From Hypsibius dujardini (taxonomy: Eukaryota > Tardigrada > Eutardigrada > Parachela > Hypsibiidae), in contig LRSR01014632.1 of NCBI GenBank assembly GCA_001579985.1, forward strand, positions 1 to 22,869: a stretch of DNA of 22,869 nt. Direction: 5' to 3'. Within the stretch, counting starts at the first letter, position 1; each line of letters begins with the position of its first letter. The translations under genes and the position numbers were made by a program. Positions 19,978-22,869 of this stretch are shown here, piece by piece. Below the pieces are notes generated by a model. That model worked only from the letters and a program-made list of their open reading frames with translations. It was not told the origin of the DNA and did no database searches.

Positions 19978-20451
19978 CTTTACGTGACATCCCATTTCCG
20001 ACAACAAATACGTAATACGTCAACTTTTACATCAATTCCATCTTGTCTGTGTGCTGCATGAAGTTTTGTGTGACTGCACGCTTTATGATAAGCACAACAA
20101 CGTCGCTTACTGCCATCAGCCGTTTTAACAACGCGCCGTGATTATCTTCCATCCAAACCGTGTTAACTGATCCATGGCTGTGCAACAGATGGCGGATGTA
20201 GGGCTGTGTTCAAATTACTTTCCCAACAATAGACCAGCCCAATTCTGATAGCGCATACCTATTTTGAAAATGGCTCAACATAAAATATCTCAGATGTGTT
20301 GTTCGGTCCGTTTAGACGGTTTTAATTGTACAATATGGGTATTAAAAGCTCGCTAATCTCCCTGGTTTTGAAGATAAGCGAGAAAAGCAACAAAGGGGTT
20401 CCTTTTCTCAGTTATCCTCTCGCTAATTATATGCATTTGTTTACGAAGTGA
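19978..20451. other. Upstream region of gene A, no gene seen
   Basis: This should contain the gene A promoter and leader. A CATAAAG on the minus strand near 20087-20093 is a weak TATA candidate. No coding signal was recognised. Confidence 0.35.
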
Positions 20452-20457
20452 TTTATT
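20452..20457 (-). promoter_or_regulatory. AATAAA polyadenylation signal of the small gene
   Basis: The minus strand reads AAATAAATCAC, about 107 nt past the TAA stop at 20564, which is a usual distance for a 3' UTR. Confidence 0.4.
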
Positions 20458-20563
20458 TAGTTTGGACTAGCAAAGAAGACACAGCTTCACTTGGGCAAGA
20501 ACGGAGATTTTCCCTCCCTATCGGAGTGGGTCTATTACAAATGGCTATACATAAATTACAATT

Positions 20564-20988
20564 TTACATTGGGGTCTCGGATTGAAATCCCATCCTCAGT
20601 TTCAGAAACAAATAAGGAAGAAAAAGATTCCCCACCACTTTTTTTATAGCCCGGGCTTGATTAATTGATGCATCATCCAAGATATCCTTGGTGATCTGCA
20701 TAATGACCCCCACCCACTTGTCGGGGTTCCTCACGTCAGCATTGTTCGACGCAGCTAGCAAGACGGCGGCTACGGCCGAGTCCAGGTGCTGGATTTGCTG
20801 GTGGTACAGCTCTAGCAAATATAAAATCAACTTAGCCGCATGTCATCATTGGCCATGTTTCCTTCTGTTGCTTTTCCAAGATAAAACAAAATGGGAAAGA
20901 TTTAGCTCCCTAAATCTGCTTACAAATATTAACGAATTCTCCGTATTTGGTCTATTTGCCGGACCACGCTCTTTAATTGTGTGTTCAT
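20564..20988 (-). CDS. Possible two-exon gene for a protein of about 100 residues, function unknown
   Basis: Exon 20564-20811 stands out by its higher GC content and protein-like composition: QLYHQQIQHLDSAVAAVLL, then NNADVRNPDKWVGVIM, then ITKDILDDASINQARAIKK. It starts after a TTGCTAG acceptor in phase 1. An exon from the ATG at 20988 to 20934 (MNTQLKSVVRQIDQIRRI, donor C|GTTAAT) ends in the matching phase, giving 100 residues without a signal peptide. The first 60 residues look mostly helical and amphipathic. The open frame continues upstream of this ATG to a CTATAG acceptor at 21025, so further 5' exons are possible; an open stretch at 21085-21205 ending in CA|GTAAGAAC would fit in phase. 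The last 20 residues after KKVVG could instead be intron. I do not recognise the family. Confidence 0.4.
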
Positions 20989-21029
20989 CGAATCCTTCGT
21001 GTAGTCTGCGCGCGGTCCAAAGCGACTAT

Positions 21030-22048
21030 AGATAATGTTGTGCAACATTAGTCTTTTCAATTTCCTTCTTTTTGGTCGATGTTCTTACTGCCCTTGCCCT
21101 GCTTTGAGAAACTTCGAAATTTTGCATTTACTGTGTTGGACAAATTCCGCATTCAAGTAGCTAACGCAAAATATGCGGGTTTGGTTTTCATGGTCGGCTA
21201 TTATGCAAACAAAAAGAGTCTAGTGTTTTTATTTCAGTTACATTTTGGAGTAGACAAAGGCAAACGGAATCAATCAGCTAGGTCGGGGCTGGATGCTGTA
21301 GAGCTCAACGGTTCATTTTAGCCATGTTTCCGGCGTCTAGCTGGTAATTTTCAATCTTCACTATTGTGCTGTGTGCCTAAGAAATGCAGTATGCCGCGAA
21401 ACTGTTTTCGACATTATTTTCTGGCTGATTGCCGGAGTTTTATTCGAAGATGTTCAAGGTTAATGTTTGTTATGTTATCGTTTTAATTAATAAATAAGAC
21501 GCATTTGTGGTTGAATGTCTCAATGTAAGCAAACAGAAAAAGTTCTAAAGTCTGCGACGACGCGCCAATCAAATTGCGTCTATTTTAGTGCCGCAAACAT
21601 TTACGAAATGCAAAAATGGAAACATACTAATTTTCTTTTATTCTCCGTAAAAATAATTGACACACTGTCGATTGATATGAAGTTCTTACTTTATTTGCCT
21701 TGTCCATAACGTATATATTCAATTGCTTTTAAAAACATAATCTTTACGTGACTGATTACCAAAGACAATCTCAAACGAGGATAAAAACCGCCATGTTCTC
21801 CGACAAACTGCTCCATCGTATTGTGACTTGCATTACTGTGCTAGAGATTATTCTTAGTTATAATGCTTCAGCTCGACATATCGAGATCATTACCATCTCA
21901 CCGTACAGTTTTATTGTTGATCTAGTCTTCGTTAGCCCACTTTTTTAGGAAAGGATGGCCCGGGTCAATGTTGAACTAGTGACGAGTTTTGCAGCAAAAT
22001 CTTTTTTAGTCCCAAGTTTCACGTGTCGTTATGTCGTGAAGTCATCAT
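21030..22048. other. Stretch without a firm gene
   Basis: Two weak candidates exist. On the minus strand, 21085-21205 may be a 5' exon of the small gene. On the plus strand, the ATG at 21793 stands in a good initiation context (CCGCCATG). It opens a frame with a hydrophobic segment (IVTCITVLEIIL) followed by ARHIEIITISP, which could be a signal-peptide exon ending near CACC|GTACAG. Neither has a confirmed partner exon. Confidence 0.25.
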
Positions 22049-22140
22049 AATGACACGATGACGTAATGACATTATATATGCTAGCCTAGCATCTCTTTCA
22101 GATGCTCGTGTCATTGTGTCATTGAATCTCCGAAAGATTC
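22049..22140. repeat. Cluster of short palindromes
   Basis: Several inverted repeats are packed together. AATGACACGA (22049-22058) pairs with 22106-22115. ATGCTAG/CTAGCAT occupies 22078-22092, GCATCT/AGATGC occupies 22089-22105, and GAATCT/AGATTC occupies 22124-22140. Together they could fold into an outer stem with inner hairpins. Confidence 0.6.
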
Positions 22141-22620
22141 ATGAACAGTCAGAGTGACTCGCGAGGGTGACGCTTCGCTCGAGAGGTTGATGGACTGTGG
22201 ACAGAAAGTGGACGTTTTTCTGGAAGTTGTCCAATTTGCAACGAAGGTGTATGGTCTATCCGGTGAATGCTTCATCCGAACGAAATCCAATACACGCAGA
22301 AACGTGCAGATCTGGTGGAGAACTAGTATGATAGTATGCAAATCCGAAAAATAGACATATGTAATTGCTTTTTTAGGAACATCTTTTTTCGAGGACGTTT
22401 CTCAAAAACGGGGTTTTCGAGTCAGAAATCTTCCGAAACCCTCATTTGTTTGACGAGTGCTAAAAATAAAATAAATGATAAGCCGTTCCGAACCGACGGC
22501 TGGAGTCACGAAATGCATGTAATCATTCTGGAAAGTCGACGGTATCTATCCCAAGGTCGATTTTTGTTTCAATAGTAAAATCATAGCACTTTTGGGCGAA
22601 AAAAAGGATAATTTACAGGA
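22141..22620. other. Stretch without a firm gene near the right end
   Basis: Open frames of 66-79 codons exist on both strands (22154-22354 and 22336-22575 on plus, 22111-22341 on minus). They overlap each other and none has clear splice context or a recognised motif. Confidence 0.3.
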
Positions 22621-22775
22621 GTATCGTCGTTCGTCTGTCCGTCCCCTCGTTAGCCCATCCGCTCGCCCGTCCGCCACTTCTTCTGTCGTTTAGAATATTC
22701 TTCCGTACGTTCGTTCGTCCTTCCACTCGTCCTTCGCCTGGTCGTCTTTCCGCTCGGCAGTTCCTTCGTTTGGCC
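22621..22775. repeat. Pyrimidine-rich degenerate TCGT/TCCG repeat
   Basis: The plus strand is made of short units such as TCGT, TCCG, TCGTCC and TTCG, almost free of A, for more than 140 bp. It looks like an old tetranucleotide satellite of the (TCGT/TCCG)n type, with strand-biased pyrimidine content. Confidence 0.6.
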
Positions 22776-22869
22776 ATCCAGCCTTGCCGTCATATGTCTT
22801 GCCGTCCGTTTGCTGTGAGGGTGTTTCTTTTTGCTCTTAAAGTTTAACGTTTTACTGCAGGAGTGTTAC

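Overview
The window looks like nuclear DNA from an invertebrate animal. Coding sequence is cut into many small exons by short AT-rich introns with GT..AG borders. The gene types are animal ones (CUB-LDLa-trypsin proteases, an ANF-receptor-type ectodomain), and there is no operon or ribosome-site structure. A tardigrade or small arthropod would fit the compact introns, but that is only an impression. I rebuilt the exons by eye from splice motifs, phase and paralogue comparison. All confidently called genes lie on the minus strand.

Layout from left to right. (1) 1-1603: 5' end of a receptor-like gene, with a signal peptide and the start of an ANF-receptor-like ligand-binding region; it runs off the left edge. 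Its first intron holds a long near-perfect hairpin (173-278). (2) 2937-3329: two exons resembling the end of a natriuretic-peptide-receptor/guanylate-cyclase ectodomain, probably a remnant. (3) 4339-5125: a non-coding element with perfect 29-bp inverted termini. (4) 6013-11531: an 18-exon gene for a secreted CUB-CUB-LDLa-trypsin protease (gene B). (5) 12156-13121: an intronless gene for a secreted catalase-like domain protein with a TATA-like box. (6) 14150-19977: a second CUB-CUB-LDLa-trypsin protease (gene A), a tandem paralogue of gene B with almost the same exon structure. (7) 20564-20988: a possible two-exon gene for a protein of about 100 residues. (8) 21000-22869: no firm gene, a cluster of small palindromes and a pyrimidine-rich repeat.

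The two proteases are the core of the window. Both have an intact catalytic triad, an Arg-Ile/Val activation site, a complete LDLa module and two CUB modules. Both also have Asn where trypsin has its specificity Asp189, and a shared extra pair of cysteines near the catalytic Asp. The intronless catalase-like gene sits between them on the same strand. All three products carry signal peptides, so the cluster may supply secreted proteins, but nothing here shows that they act together.

I found no tRNA, rRNA, CRISPR array or virus-like gene.
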